Shown one piece after another: positions 1 to 8,754 of a DNA stretch of 64,000 nt. How positions within the stretch are numbered: the stretch's first letter is position 1; every line of letters starts with the position of its first letter. The position numbers and the translations under genes are program-made. The stretch comes from Nonomuraea sp. NBC_00507. Its GTDB lineage: Bacteria; Actinomycetota; Actinomycetes; Streptosporangiales; Streptosporangiaceae. The stretch is from NCBI RefSeq assembly GCF_036013525.1, contig NZ_CP107853.1, forward strand, positions 1,798,001-1,862,000, read 5' to 3'. The notes under the pieces are model-generated. The model was not told the DNA's origin, did not search any database, and saw only the letters and a program-made list of their open reading frames with translations.

Positions 1-1437
1 TCGCCGCGGCTGCTGCTGGAGCTGATGTGCGCCCGGGTTCTGCTCCCCGGCGCCTCGCACGGCGAGGAGGCCCTGCTCGCGCGCCTCGAACGCCTCGAAC
101 GAGGCGGCGCCGTCGCCCAGATGGCCGCTCGAGTTTCTGCGGCCACGCCGGCTGTTCCGGCTGCCGGGCCGTCCGCCGCCGCCCACGGCGTCCCAGTGGT
201 GCAGCAGCACACTGGTGCCGTTGGCGGCGCTGCGGCCGGCGAGTCTGCCAGTGGCACTCCATCGCCTACGGGTGCTCAGCCGCCTGCGGGTTCTCAGCCG
301 GCTCAGGCTCAGGCCGCCGCGTCGGCGGGTGCGAACGACTGGCCGGAGCCTGCCCGCCCCGGTGCTCCGGCTGCAGGTGGCGGAGGGCCGGCGTCCCCAG
401 CGGTGGCTGGTGGCGGCATGCAGACGGCCGGCGGTGGCTCGCAGGCTTCCGCCGGGGGTCCGCGGGTGCCTGCTGGTGGTGCCCCGTCTTCCGATAGCGG
501 CGGGCAGGGTGGCACTGGTCTGGGGGGCATGCAGCAGCAGTGGCCTTCCGTGCTGGCCGCGCTCAAGCAGCGCAGCATCGTGGTCTGGGCCAATGTGAGC
601 ACCAACGCCCAAGTGGTGGGCGTGGAAGGCAACCTGGTCACGCTCGGCTTCAGCCAGGTCGGCGCGATGAAGAACTTCACGGGCGGCGGCAAGGACGCCG
701 TGGTGGCCAGCGCGCTCGGCGACGTGCTCGGCGGCACCTGGCGCGTCGAGGCCGTCGTCGGCAATGCTCCTGCGCCGCAGTCGTCCCGAGGCCGTCCGCC
801 GCAGCCACCGTCCCACGGTGCTCCCGCGTCGCCAGGCGGACATGGACCGGGCGGTTCCGCGGGCACAGGGCCGGCGACCGGTCCTCAGCACGCGCACGCA
901 GGCTCGCAGGGCGCGCCGGGTCCCCAGAGCCCGCCGGGTCCCCAGGGCATGTCCGGTGCGCCTGGTGTGCCGGGCGCCCAGGGACGCACGGCGTCACACG
1001 GCTCCTCTCGCGATAACCAGGGCGGCCAGGGTGAACAGGGCGAACAGGGCGGCTCCGACCAGCCTCCGGCGGCCTCTCCAGGGCGGCAGACCACAGACGA
1101 GTCCTGGCCCGACGCTCCCGACGACCTCAGCCCTGGCATCCCCCCGACCCCGGATCCCACCAGGACCGTGCCCGTCGCCGGATCCTCGCCGGGCGCGGGC
1201 CTGGCGGCCGCGCGATCGGCGGCGAAGGCGGCGGCCCAGGCCGGTCCCCGGGCCTCGTCGTCCCGTAGTGGTGCCGCGGCCTGGCCAGAGACCGTTCCCG
1301 GCCGCACCAAGGGACCGGACTCGGACGAGGTCGACCCTCTGAACGACGCGGACGCCGACGTGGATGCGGTCACGGGCATGGCGCTCCTGGAGCGCGAACT
1401 CGGCGCCAGAGTCATCGGCGAAATCGACCACACCTGA
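1..1437 (+). CDS. dnaX: DNA polymerase III subunit gamma/tau, C-terminal part (5' end outside window)
   Basis: The frame is open from base 1 and ends at a TGA, giving 478 visible residues. These are the C-terminal half of an actinobacterial DnaX, the clamp-loader subunit. The first residues (SPRLLLELM) look like the end of the collar domain. A long Pro/Gly/Ala/Gln linker follows. A compact domain around WPSVLAALKQRSIVVWANV (roughly bases 540-765) is typical of actinobacterial tau C-termini. A second low-complexity stretch has Gly-X-Y triplets, and the acidic end (DEVDPLNDAD...) is also typical. The AAA+ module lies upstream of the window. The recR gene downstream is the usual partner. The only doubt is the unseen start. 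Confidence 0.9.
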   Translation, partial: SPRLLLELMCARVLLPGASHGEEALLARLERLERGGAVAQMAARVSAATPAVPAAGPSAAAHGVPVVQQHTGAVGGAAAGESASGTPSPTGAQPPAGSQPAQAQAAASAGANDWPEPARPGAPAAGGGGPASPAVAGGGMQTAGGGSQASAGGPRVPAGGAPSSDSGGQGGTGLGGMQQQWPSVLAALKQRSIVVWANVSTNAQVVGVEGNLVTLGFSQVGAMKNFTGGGKDAVVASALGDVLGGTWRVEAVVGNAPAPQSSRGRPPQPPSHGAPASPGGHGPGGSAGTGPATGPQHAHAGSQGAPGPQSPPGPQGMSGAPGVPGAQGRTASHGSSRDNQGGQGEQGEQGGSDQPPAASPGRQTTDESWPDAPDDLSPGIPPTPDPTRTVPVAGSSPGAGLAAARSAAKAAAQAGPRASSSRSGAAAWPETVPGRTKGPDSDEVDPLNDADADVDAVTGMALLERELGARVIGEIDHT

Positions 1438-1490
1438 CCTGACCAGACAACACCTGCCTGACCAGATCACACCTGACCGGACCGCACCTG
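1431..1490 (+). repeat. Degenerate CACCTG repeat at the dnaX stop
   Basis: CACCTG occurs at 1431, 1451, 1470 and 1485, each within a CACCTGaCC(a/g)GA-like context, so the unit recurs every 15-20 bases across the dnaX stop codon. No strong hairpin with a T-tract is visible. A short CGCCGG-T-CCGGCG inverted repeat follows. The function is unknown. Confidence 0.5.
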
Positions 1491-1598
1491 ACCATGCGCC
1501 CCGCCGGTCCGGCGTGGCCGCTGGGGTGGGCGTCATCGTGACGTTGCGGTCCGCGCCTTCGCACCCGAAGCGATCAAGGTGCCGGCATGTGGGGGAAA

Positions 1599-3098
1599 TC
1601 AGGCAAGCCGGGCGCGGGCGGCGGCGGAGCGGGCGTCGGTGGAGGGAAGGGCCGCGAGGCGTTCCAGGATCTCGTAGTCGTTGCGGCCATTGGAGGTCTG
1701 GGCGTACGCCCACAAGTGCTCGGGAGAGCCGTAGCGCAGCAGGCAAGCCCGCACCTGGGCCTCGAGCTCGTCCCGCTCCCGCCGGATCTCCGGCGACTCC
1801 GAACGCGGCAACAGCGGCCCCGAGTACGTGCGCGCCAGCGCAGCCGGGTCTTTGGCCGCGAGATGGCGGCGCACGGCGAGGAAGTCGGCCTCGATCGGAC
1901 AGGCCAGCCGGTAAGGCTTCGCGGCGATCGCGTTGCCCAGTTGCGCGCGCAGCCGGTGAATCTCGGCCCTGATCGTGACCGGGTTGCCGTAGTCGCCGTA
2001 GACGTGGAACGAGAGCTGTTCGGCCGTCAGCCCGTGCTGGTGCAGCGTGAGGAGGGCGAGGATCTCGGCGTGCCGCAGCGACAGCGGCTGCTCACGATCT
2101 CCCAACGTGACGAAGGGCGGTCGTTCGCCGAGGAACGAGAGGGCGAGCGCCGGCGGCGTGGCCGTGGGAACGGTGCGCAGCAGGTAGCCGTCGGAGAACG
2201 ACTCCAGCAGCCCGACCGTGCCGTCGCGCAGGATCATGCGCTGCCCGGACACGCGCACGTGCTCGCCGGGACGGATGGGGAGGAGGATGCCATCGCTCGG
2301 CGGATCGGGATCGTCCGTGAGACGACTGTCCAGGAGGGGAACCCGCTCGCCGAGCCGGCCCGCCGGGTCACCGGAGATGACGCGGCCGGTCGGGGAGAGC
2401 AGGATGCCGGGCCGGCCGCGCAGTGACTCGTAGCGGCGGCGCAGCCGGTCGTCGCGCTCGTGCATGCGCAGGGCGAGCTCGCTCTCGGCGAGCTTGGCCG
2501 CGGCCCCGACCAGGGCGACGGTGGAGGGGTGCAGGGTGCGGGCGGTGCCGCTGATGTCGACGCAGCCGATGACCCGGCCGGAGTCCGGGTCGACGATCGG
2601 CGCGGCGCTGCACGACCAGACGTGCAGCGCCCGCAGCAGGTGCTCTTCCGAGTAGACGTGCATCGGGCGCCCCATCGCGAGGGCGGTGCCGATGCCGTTG
2701 GTGCCGACGTTGCGTTCCTCCCACTGATGGCCGTCGGACAGGCCGATCTCGTCGGCGCGGCGCAGGACCGCAGTGCCACCCTCGCGCCACAGCACGCGGC
2801 CGTGGGCGTCAGTGACGATCATGACGTGGCCGATCTCGTCGGCCAGGCCGGCGAGCGTGCGAGACAGGAGGGGCAGTAGCGGGTGAAGGGGATGGGCCTG
2901 GCGAACGTCGTCGATGTAGTCCAGGTCGTAGACCAGAGGCGCGCTCGTGATCCCCGGGTCGATCCCCGCCGCGAGCGAGCGATGCCAGGACGCCTCGATC
3001 GGGCGGCGGGGGGCCACCGGCCAACGCTGCTTGGTCATCGCGGCTTCGTACGCTCCGCGCAGTAGGCGGGAATACGCGTCGAGATGGGCGTAACTCAT
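1599..3098 (-). CDS. GAF-domain transcriptional regulator with C-terminal winged helix
   Basis: 499 residues. The N-terminus (WHRSLAAGIDP, about residue 38-48) matches the start of AcoR-like activators. A GAF domain lies at about 85-230 (WEERNVGTNGIGTA, WSCSAAPI, VIGCVDISG). There is no sigma-54 AAA+ module. Instead the C-terminus (about 345-400, LSLRHAEILALLTLHQHGLTAEQL) reads as a winged-helix DNA-binding domain. This architecture is common in actinobacteria, where such proteins often control aldehyde or alcohol dehydrogenases, but no such target is adjacent here. The ATG start has a GGAG seven bases upstream. The ligand is unknown. Confidence 0.8.
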   Translation of the reverse strand: MSYAHLDAYSRLLRGAYEAAMTKQRWPVAPRRPIEASWHRSLAAGIDPGITSAPLVYDLDYIDDVRQAHPLHPLLPLLSRTLAGLADEIGHVMIVTDAHGRVLWREGGTAVLRRADEIGLSDGHQWEERNVGTNGIGTALAMGRPMHVYSEEHLLRALHVWSCSAAPIVDPDSGRVIGCVDISGTARTLHPSTVALVGAAAKLAESELALRMHERDDRLRRRYESLRGRPGILLSPTGRVISGDPAGRLGERVPLLDSRLTDDPDPPSDGILLPIRPGEHVRVSGQRMILRDGTVGLLESFSDGYLLRTVPTATPPALALSFLGERPPFVTLGDREQPLSLRHAEILALLTLHQHGLTAEQLSFHVYGDYGNPVTIRAEIHRLRAQLGNAIAAKPYRLACPIEADFLAVRRHLAAKDPAALARTYSGPLLPRSESPEIRRERDELEAQVRACLLRYGSPEHLWAYAQTSNGRNDYEILERLAALPSTDARSAAARARLA

Positions 3099-3479
3099 TG
3101 GTCACTCCAGGTAGTCAATTAGTAGCATCCGCCTTACTGGCAATCTTTGCAACTGGTTCTAGTGATTGCGGAGGGTGGTTGAATGATCGCAACGTGTGTG
3201 CAACGTTGCCCTGGCTAACGTGCTTCCCGACGCGTCGGCGTGGTGCGGCCGCTCCGTCGGCGTGATGGCCGGGTCTCGGACACTGGAGGGGGGCCGGGAT
3301 CCGGCCAGAACACAATGCCAAGACAAGGAACATCAGTCTCACGTGGCGCACCAGGCATCAATGCCGGTGCCGGACGGCGGCCGGTGACGAAACATGGGGA
3401 CGCCCCCGGTGCATGTCGCGGCCCAAACACCGTAGGCTCGTGGCAGTCAAGAACGCGGAGCCACGAGGAGCGCACGACG
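3099..3479. other. 381-base divergent intergenic region
   Basis: This separates the GAF regulator from ybaB-recR. No convincing gene is present: the open frames here lack start signals and family likeness. It holds GCAACGT repeats near the regulator side and, towards ybaB, a TAGGCT (3433-3438) that could be a -10 box. No clear -35 partner is seen. Confidence 0.55.
3189..3209. promoter_or_regulatory. GCAACGT direct repeat and GCAACGTTGC palindrome
   Basis: GCAACGT occurs at 3189 and again at 3200, eleven bases apart (one helical turn). The second copy extends into the perfect palindrome GCAACGTTGC. It lies about 100 bases upstream of the GAF regulator start, a plausible activator or autoregulator site. 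The assignment is inferred from position. Confidence 0.4.
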
Positions 3480-3830
3480 GTGAACCCAGGGGATGTCAAC
3501 CTGCAGCAGCTGCTGGAGCAGGCACAGCTCATGCAGCAGCAGCTTGTGAGCGCCCAGCAGGAGCTCAACGACGCGCAGATCGAGGGCTCATCAGGCGGTG
3601 GCCTGGTCACGGCCGTCGTCAACGGCTCTGGCGAGCTGCTCGAGCTCAAGATCGACCCAAGTGTGATCGACGCCGGCGACCCGCAGGACACCGCCGACAC
3701 GATCGCCGACCTGGTGATCGCGGCCGTCCGCGACGCCGTACGCGCGGCCGCCGACCTGCAGCAGGAGAAACTCGGCCCGCTTGCTCAGGGGCTGGGTGGC
3801 GGCGGCCTCGGACAGTTGCCAGGGTTTTAG
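3480..3830 (+). CDS. ybaB: YbaB/EbfC family nucleoid-associated protein
   Basis: A 116-residue small DNA-binding protein that forms dimers and coats DNA in other bacteria. The sequence has the family layout: an N-terminal helix rich in Gln/Leu ([22 protein letters not shown]), a beta region ([23 protein letters not shown]) and a C-terminal helix ([24 protein letters not shown]). The frame is open further upstream, but the GTG at 3480 has GAGGAG nine bases before it and fits the family length. The stop is three bases before recR, the conserved dnaX-ybaB-recR order, which suggests a recombination or replication-repair role. Confidence 0.92.
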   Translation: MNPGDVNLQQLLEQAQLMQQQLVSAQQELNDAQIEGSSGGGLVTAVVNGSGELLELKIDPSVIDAGDPQDTADTIADLVIAAVRDAVRAAADLQQEKLGPLAQGLGGGGLGQLPGF

Positions 3831-3832
3831 GC

Positions 3833-4432
3833 ATGTACGAGGGGGTCGTCCAGAATCTGATCGACGAGCTGGGGCTGCTGCCCGGCGTCGGTCCCAAGAG
3901 CGCGCAGCGGATCGCGTTCCACCTGCTGGCGGCCGATCCGGCCGACGTCAAACGGCTGGCCCACGCGTTGCTGGAGGTCAAGGAGAAGGTCCGCTTCTGC
4001 CGGGTGTGCGGGAACGTGGCCTCCGAGGAGCAGTGCCGCATCTGCCGCGACACCCGCCGCGACACGCATGTGATCTGCGTGGTCGAGGAGCCGAAGGACG
4101 TCGTGGCGATCGAGAAGACCCGCGAGTTCCGCGGCACCTACCACGTGCTCGGCGGCGCGATCAGCCCGATCGACGGCATCGGCCCCGACGACCTGCGCAT
4201 TCGCGAGCTCATGACGCGCCTGGCCGACGGCCGGATCACCGAGCTCATCCTCGCCACGGACCCCAATCTCGAGGGTGAGGCGACGGCTACCTACCTCGCC
4301 CGTCTGGTCAAGCCGATGGGCATCAAAGTGACACGATTGGCCAGCGGTCTGCCTGTTGGCGGTGACCTCGAATACGCTGACGAGGTGACCTTGGGCCGTG
4401 CGTTCGAAGGACGGAGGCTGCTGGATGTCTGA
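3833..4432 (+). CDS. recR: Recombination mediator RecR
   Basis: 199 residues, the usual length. RecR works with RecO (and RecF) to load RecA at single-strand gaps. An N-terminal helix-hairpin-helix ([18 protein letters not shown]) is followed by the four-Cys zinc finger at C56, C59, C68 and C71, then a Toprim domain ([27 protein letters not shown], about 79-175). The ATG lies three bases after the ybaB stop, and the 3' end overlaps the next gene by eight bases, so the three genes look cotranscribed and translationally coupled. Confidence 0.97.
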   Translation: MYEGVVQNLIDELGLLPGVGPKSAQRIAFHLLAADPADVKRLAHALLEVKEKVRFCRVCGNVASEEQCRICRDTRRDTHVICVVEEPKDVVAIEKTREFRGTYHVLGGAISPIDGIGPDDLRIRELMTRLADGRITELILATDPNLEGEATATYLARLVKPMGIKVTRLASGLPVGGDLEYADEVTLGRAFEGRRLLDV

Positions 4433-4955
4433 CCAGTGGAGCGCGCTGGCGGAAGAGATCTCCGTGCACGCGCAGGACTACGTGGACGGCCTGACCAGGG
4501 TCGCCGGCGGCGAGGGCGGCGACGCCATCTGGTCGTTGCTGCTGGTGGAGGTCGCGCAGGTGAGCCTGGCCGGCGCCAAGCTCGGCGCGAACAGGGACGT
4601 GATCCTCGCCGGCAACTACGAGCCGGCGATGAGCGATGACCCCGACATCGACGGCGTGCGCACCGCGCTGGCCGAGCGGCTCGGGCCCGTCGACGACTAC
4701 GCCGAGGTGTTCGACCCGTACAAGGACACCGGCGTCACGCCGTACCGGCTGTCCGACGATCTGACCGCGGTCGCCGCCGACCTCATCCATGGCCTGCGCC
4801 ACTATCATGCCGGCCGTCCCCACGAGGCGCTGTGGTGGTGGCAATACTCCTACTTCAACACCTGGGGCAACCACGCGGGCGCCGCGATGCGCGCGCTGCA
4901 GGCGCTTGCCGCGCACTCGCGCCTCGACGTGGCGGAGGAAACCACCACGGTCTGA
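4425..4955 (+). CDS. DUF5063 domain protein
   Basis: 176 residues, soluble and acidic, with no signal peptide or membrane segment. The C-terminal half, with its tryptophan-rich stretch ([25 protein letters not shown]), is characteristic of the actinobacterial DUF5063 family that sits directly after recR. The ATG overlaps the end of recR by eight bases, so translation is probably coupled. The function is unknown. The repeated association with recR suggests, but does not prove, a link to DNA repair. Confidence 0.85.
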   Translation: MSDQWSALAEEISVHAQDYVDGLTRVAGGEGGDAIWSLLLVEVAQVSLAGAKLGANRDVILAGNYEPAMSDDPDIDGVRTALAERLGPVDDYAEVFDPYKDTGVTPYRLSDDLTAVAADLIHGLRHYHAGRPHEALWWWQYSYFNTWGNHAGAAMRALQALAAHSRLDVAEETTTV

Positions 4956-5042
4956 TGATCGTCCACATGGTGGTATGAACCATCAGGCGCATGAGAGGGC
5001 CCCAGTAGACTGGCAGCTCACAGTCCAAACCGGGAGACTCTC

Positions 5043-6326
5043 GTGGCGCTCGTTGTGCAAAAGTACGGTGGTTCGTCCGTCGCCGACGCGTCCTGCATCA
5101 AGCGGGTCGCGCAGCGGATCGTCGCGACGAAAAAAGCCGGCAACGACGTGGTCGTGATCGTCTCCGCCATGGGCGACACGACGGACGAGCTACTGGACCT
5201 GGCCGAGCAGGTGTCGCCGCTGCCGCCCGCACGCGAGCTCGACATGCTGCTGACCTCGGGCGAGCGCATCTCGATGGCCCTGCTGGCGATGGCGATCGCC
5301 AACCTCGGCCATGAGGCCCGCTCGTTCACCGGCTCGCAGGCCGGTGTGATCACCGACTCCACGCACGGCAAGGCGCGCATCATCGACGTGACGCCCAGCC
5401 GGATCCAGGAGGCGATCGACCAGGGCCACATCGCGATCGTGGCCGGCTTCCAGGGTGTCTCGCAGGACACCAAGGACATCACCACCCTGGGCCGCGGCGG
5501 CTCCGACACCACAGCGGTGGCGCTGGCGGCGGCCCTCGAGGCCGACGTGTGCGAGATCTACACCGACGTGGACGGCATCTTCACCGCCGACCCGCGCATC
5601 GTGCCGCCGGCCCGCAAGATCCCCAGGATCTCTTACGACGAGATGATGGAGATGGCCGCCTGCGGCGCCAAGATCCTGCATCTCCGCTGTGTTGAATACG
5701 CGCGCCGGTTCGACCTGCCGATTCACGTGCGCAGCTCGTTCAGCACCAAGGAAGGCACCTGGGTCGTCTCCGACCCTTACACCGAAAACACCGAAGGAAC
5801 CGAGATGGAGCAGCCGATCATCTCCGGCGTCGCGCACGACCGGAGCGAGGCCAAGATCACTGTTGTCGGGGTCCCCGACAAGGTCGGCGAGGCTGCCTCG
5901 ATCTTCAAAACGCTGGCCGACGCCGAGATCAACATCGACATGATCGTGCAGAACGTCTCGGCCGCGGCCACCGGCCGCACGGACATCTCCTTCACGCTGC
6001 CCACGGCCGACGCGCAGACGGCCCTGGCGGCGCTGAAGAAGATCCAGGCCCAGGTCGGTTACGAGTCGCTGCTCTTCGACGACCAGATCGGGAAGGTGTC
6101 GCTGATCGGCGCGGGCATGCGCTCGCACCCCGGCGTCACGGCGACGTTCTTCGCGGCCCTCGCCGACGCGGGGGTCAACATCGAGATGATCTCCACTTCG
6201 GAGATCCGCATCTCTGTGATCGTCGAGCAGGACGCGATCGACGCGGCCGTGGCGGCCGCGCACCGCGCCTTCGATCTCGACGCCGACCAGGTCGAAGCCG
6301 TGGTGTATGGAGGGACTGGACGATGA
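5043..6326 (+). CDS. lysC: Aspartate kinase (aspartokinase)
   Basis: 427 residues. It phosphorylates aspartate, the first step to lysine, threonine, methionine and diaminopimelate. Kinase motifs are present: KYGGSSV at the N-terminus, [22 protein letters not shown] and [16 protein letters not shown]. Two ACT domains follow residue 260 (the allosteric lysine/threonine site in homologues). The GTG has GGGAGA five to eleven bases upstream, and a TAGACT at 5006 could be its -10. The gene overlaps asd by ATGA. An internal start for a separate beta subunit is listed separately. Confidence 0.97.
   Translation: MALVVQKYGGSSVADASCIKRVAQRIVATKKAGNDVVVIVSAMGDTTDELLDLAEQVSPLPPARELDMLLTSGERISMALLAMAIANLGHEARSFTGSQAGVITDSTHGKARIIDVTPSRIQEAIDQGHIAIVAGFQGVSQDTKDITTLGRGGSDTTAVALAAALEADVCEIYTDVDGIFTADPRIVPPARKIPRISYDEMMEMAACGAKILHLRCVEYARRFDLPIHVRSSFSTKEGTWVVSDPYTENTEGTEMEQPIISGVAHDRSEAKITVVGVPDKVGEAASIFKTLADAEINIDMIVQNVSAAATGRTDISFTLPTADAQTALAALKKIQAQVGYESLLFDDQIGKVSLIGAGMRSHPGVTATFFAALADAGVNIEMISTSEIRISVIVEQDAIDAAVAAAHRAFDLDADQVEAVVYGGTGR
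5805..6326 (+). CDS. Probable internal translation start for aspartokinase beta subunit
   Basis: In Corynebacterium and Bacillus, aspartokinase II is made as alpha plus an in-frame beta subunit that comprises only the ACT domains. Here Met255 ([10 protein letters not shown]) is preceded by GAAGGA with a six-base gap, a good ribosome site inside the gene. It would give a 173-residue product, close to the corynebacterial beta length. The site is seen in the sequence. Its use is inferred from homologues. Confidence 0.6.
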   Translation: MEQPIISGVAHDRSEAKITVVGVPDKVGEAASIFKTLADAEINIDMIVQNVSAAATGRTDISFTLPTADAQTALAALKKIQAQVGYESLLFDDQIGKVSLIGAGMRSHPGVTATFFAALADAGVNIEMISTSEIRISVIVEQDAIDAAVAAAHRAFDLDADQVEAVVYGGTGR

Positions 6327-7381
6327 CTAGGCCTAATCTGGCTCTTATCGGCGCCACCGGTGCCGTGGGCACCGTCATGCGGGACATCGTCTCGACGCGT
6401 GAGGACATCTGGGGCGAGATCCGCCTCGTCGCCTCGCCCCGCTCGGCGGGCAAGGTGCTGCGGGTGCGCGGCGAGGACGTCGTCGTGCAGGCGCTGGCGC
6501 CCGAGGTGTTCGACGGCATCGACATCGCCATCTTCGACGTGCCGGACGAGGTGTCGGCCGTGTGGGTGCCGATCGCGGCCGAGCGCGGCGCGATCGCGAT
6601 CGACAAGTCCGGCACGTTCCGGATGGACCCGGACGTCCCACTGGTGGTGCCCGAGGTCAACCCGCTCGACGCGCGCAACCGCCCACGTAACATCGTCTCC
6701 ACGCCCAACTGCACGACGCTGTCGATGATGGCGGCCATGGGCGCGCTGCACGCCGAGTTCACGCTCACGGAGCTGGTCGTCGCGTCCTACCAGGCGGTGT
6801 CGGGCGCCGGCGTGGCCGGCTCGGCCCGGCTCTACGACGAGGTCGAGGCGCTGGCGGGCGACCGCACGGTCGGTCAGGCGGCCGGCGACGTCCGCAAGGT
6901 GCTGGCCAACAAGCTGCCTGCGGACTCGCCGTTCCCCGCGCCGATCGCCTTCAACGTGGTGCCGTGGGCCGGCTCGCTCAAGGACGACGGCTGGGCGTCC
7001 GAGGAGCTCAAGCTCCGCAACGAGTCACGCAAGATCCTCGGCATCCCCGACCTGAAGGTCTCCGCGACCTGCGTACGCGTGCCGGTGGTGACGACGCACT
7101 CGCTGGCCGTGCACGCTCGTTTCGAGCGCGAGATCACGGTCGCGGACGCCCATCGGGTTCTCGAGGCGGCGCCGACGGTGGTCCTCATGGACGACCCGGC
7201 GAACGGTGTTTACCCGACGCCTCTCGACGTGGTGGGCACCGACCCGACCTATGTGGGACGGATTCGCCAGGCGATCGACTTCCCTAACACGCTCGACCTG
7301 TTCGTGTGTGGTGACAACCTGCGCAAGGGCGCGGCGCTCAACGCGGCGGAGATCGCCGAGCTGGTCGCGACCGAGCTGTAA
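6323..7381 (+). CDS. asd: Aspartate-semialdehyde dehydrogenase
   Basis: 352 residues. It reduces aspartyl phosphate to aspartate semialdehyde with NADPH, directly after aspartokinase in the pathway. The N-terminal Rossmann motif is [11 protein letters not shown]. The catalytic Cys130 lies in [11 protein letters not shown]. The substrate and dimer regions ([44 protein letters not shown]) are all present. The ATG overlaps the aspartokinase stop (ATGA), so the two are coupled. A hairpin terminator follows. Confidence 0.97.
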   Translation: MTRPNLALIGATGAVGTVMRDIVSTREDIWGEIRLVASPRSAGKVLRVRGEDVVVQALAPEVFDGIDIAIFDVPDEVSAVWVPIAAERGAIAIDKSGTFRMDPDVPLVVPEVNPLDARNRPRNIVSTPNCTTLSMMAAMGALHAEFTLTELVVASYQAVSGAGVAGSARLYDEVEALAGDRTVGQAAGDVRKVLANKLPADSPFPAPIAFNVVPWAGSLKDDGWASEELKLRNESRKILGIPDLKVSATCVRVPVVTTHSLAVHARFEREITVADAHRVLEAAPTVVLMDDPANGVYPTPLDVVGTDPTYVGRIRQAIDFPNTLDLFVCGDNLRKGAALNAAEIAELVATEL

Positions 7382-7397
7382 GACCCCAGGTGGTGGT

Positions 7398-7435
7398 GGG
7401 CGCCGTGCGTTTCGTGCGGCGTCCATGTTCTTTTT
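7398..7435 (+). terminator. Intrinsic terminator after ask-asd
   Basis: GGGCGCCG (7398-7405) pairs with CGGCGTCC (7417-7424), eight pairs with one G-U. It is followed by a T-rich run (GTTCTTTTT). It lies 17 bases past the asd stop, between convergent genes. Confidence 0.75.
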
Positions 7436-7503
7436 GACGGCGCCCGGACCACGAGGCGTCACCAAAGGCGTCACCACAGCTGTTTGTCACATGACGACGT
7501 CCG

Positions 7504-8517
7504 TCACTTGAAGAGGATGTCCCAGTGGTCGCTCTCGTCGGCGAACGTCGTGCCCGAGGCGGAGCGGTAGAGCGGGGCGCCGTCGCTGCGGGTGCCGACC
7601 CTCTCATGGTTCGCGGTGATGTAGCGGTCGATGCAGGCGTTGTGGCTGATGTCCAGCTTGTAGCCGTTGCCGTGGCTGAAGTAGCCCGGCGCGTGGCCTG
7701 CCTCCGTGCCGCCCGTGACCATGATGGGGCAGCCGCTCTGCTGCTTCAGCTCGATGACCTGGACGATCGTGCCGGTCCGCACCTCGTCGAGCGACGTGCA
7801 GTTGTGCCCGTGCTTGCTCGTGCAGTTGCCGGTGGACGTCGTCCGCAGTCCCGCGCTCTTCAGCCAGCCGGTGGCGGTGGTGTGGGACATGCGCACGGCC
7901 GCCTGCCTGGGCATGACGCGGTTCAGGTCGATGCGCAGGTTCTTGCGACCCAGCGGGATGCGCAGCACACCGTTACGCACGGAACCGGGCCGGGCCTTGG
8001 CCGCCGCGCGGCCCTTGCCTGCGGGCGTCCGGCCTCGGGGCTCGTCCCTCTTTGCCCGCGTCTGAGCGGCCTTCTTCGTGTGCGCCGCCGTAATCGCCGG
8101 AGAGCGCGGCTGCGTCTCCTCCTGGGGCGCGTAGGCCTCAACGCCCTCCTGGGCCGCAAGAGGCCGTTCCTGGCTCTCCTGAGGCCCTCTCATGTCCTGC
8201 GCGGGCGAGGCGGGGCCGGCGTCGTACGCCGGCGGCCCTTCATGGAGATCCTGAACGTGTCCCTTGGCCAGCATGAGGCGCTGGAGCGTCCAGTTCGAGG
8301 CCGTCTGCGGGCCGAGCGCGTCCGAGAGCGCCGCCATCACGGCCGGATGCTCGGACTGCGGCGGCCCGTTGCGTAGCTCGGCCTCGTACGGGCTGCTCAC
8401 CGCCGGGCCCCCATCCGGGTGGGTGGCCGCGGAGGCGGCCGAGGCGAGCGCGATTATGGTGGTTTCTATGCCGAGGAGCGCGACTACGGTGAGACGCACT
8501 GTTCCACGTATCCACAT
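7504..8517 (-). CDS. Secreted protein with LAS-type (M15/DD-peptidase-like) zinc site
   Basis: 337 residues from the ATG preceded by AAAAGG; an in-frame ATG 54 bases upstream is less likely. The N-terminus (MWIRGTVRLTVVALLG...ALASAASA) is a signal peptide. A Pro/Ala/Arg/Glu-rich low-complexity stretch fills the middle. The C-terminal domain has SHGNGYKLD (His282, Asp289) and ESDHWD (Glu328, His331). This matches the spacing of the LAS zinc fold shared by D-Ala-D-Ala peptidases and hedgehog-like domains (SxHxxGxAxD...ExxHW). Cysteines before this domain could form disulfides outside the cell. It is probably a cell-wall peptidase or an inactive relative. The substrate is unknown. Confidence 0.65.
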   Translation of the reverse strand: MWIRGTVRLTVVALLGIETTIIALASAASAATHPDGGPAVSSPYEAELRNGPPQSEHPAVMAALSDALGPQTASNWTLQRLMLAKGHVQDLHEGPPAYDAGPASPAQDMRGPQESQERPLAAQEGVEAYAPQEETQPRSPAITAAHTKKAAQTRAKRDEPRGRTPAGKGRAAAKARPGSVRNGVLRIPLGRKNLRIDLNRVMPRQAAVRMSHTTATGWLKSAGLRTTSTGNCTSKHGHNCTSLDEVRTGTIVQVIELKQQSGCPIMVTGGTEAGHAPGYFSHGNGYKLDISHNACIDRYITANHERVGTRSDGAPLYRSASGTTFADESDHWDILFK

Positions 8518-8572
8518 GTCGATGCCTTTTCGCGGAAATAGCCCTTCCGCCACAATCGACAATCCCACCATT

Positions 8573-8590
8573 CACAGGAGATAACTCCTG
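8573..8590. promoter_or_regulatory. 7-bp inverted repeat upstream of the secreted LAS protein
   Basis: ACAGGAG-ATAA-CTCCTGT is a perfect inverted repeat with a four-base centre, about 56 bases upstream of the chosen start of the secreted protein. It may be an operator or a leader hairpin. It differs from the GAGCAGG palindromes closer to the TetR gene. Confidence 0.45.
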
Positions 8591-8645
8591 TCGCGGATGC
8601 AACTTTGCCCTGTGGCGGTGATCACCGTGCGCCTTCATGACCAAC

Positions 8646-8733
8646 GAGCAGGAAGCCTGCGAAATCGGACGGCCGCCGCGGTCCTGACCGGCGCGATGAT
8701 GGGACGGCAGTGTGATGAGCAGGTTTCCTGCTC
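8646..8733. promoter_or_regulatory. Two copies of GAGCAGG-N3-CCTGCTC, probable TetR operator
   Basis: Copy A at 8646-8662 is GAGCAGGaagCCTGCgA (one mismatch). Copy B at 8717-8733 is GAGCAGGtttCCTGCTC, a perfect palindrome. Their centres are 71 bases apart, close to seven helical turns. Both lie between the secreted protein and the tetR-type gene, and copy B ends 21 bases before the regulator start. Size and symmetry fit a TetR-family dimer site. Which protein binds is inferred. Confidence 0.6.
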
Positions 8734-8754
8734 GAAGGCTCATACGGACGTAAA

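Noticed and set aside
27..1016. Several overlapping frames inside dnaX
   Set aside because: They are out-of-frame readings of the repetitive DnaX linker, with Arg/Ala-rich translations.
7525..8376. 283-codon plus-strand frame opposite the secreted LAS protein
   Set aside because: It is Arg/Gly/Ala-rich shadow sequence without start signals. The minus strand has a signal peptide and zinc motifs.
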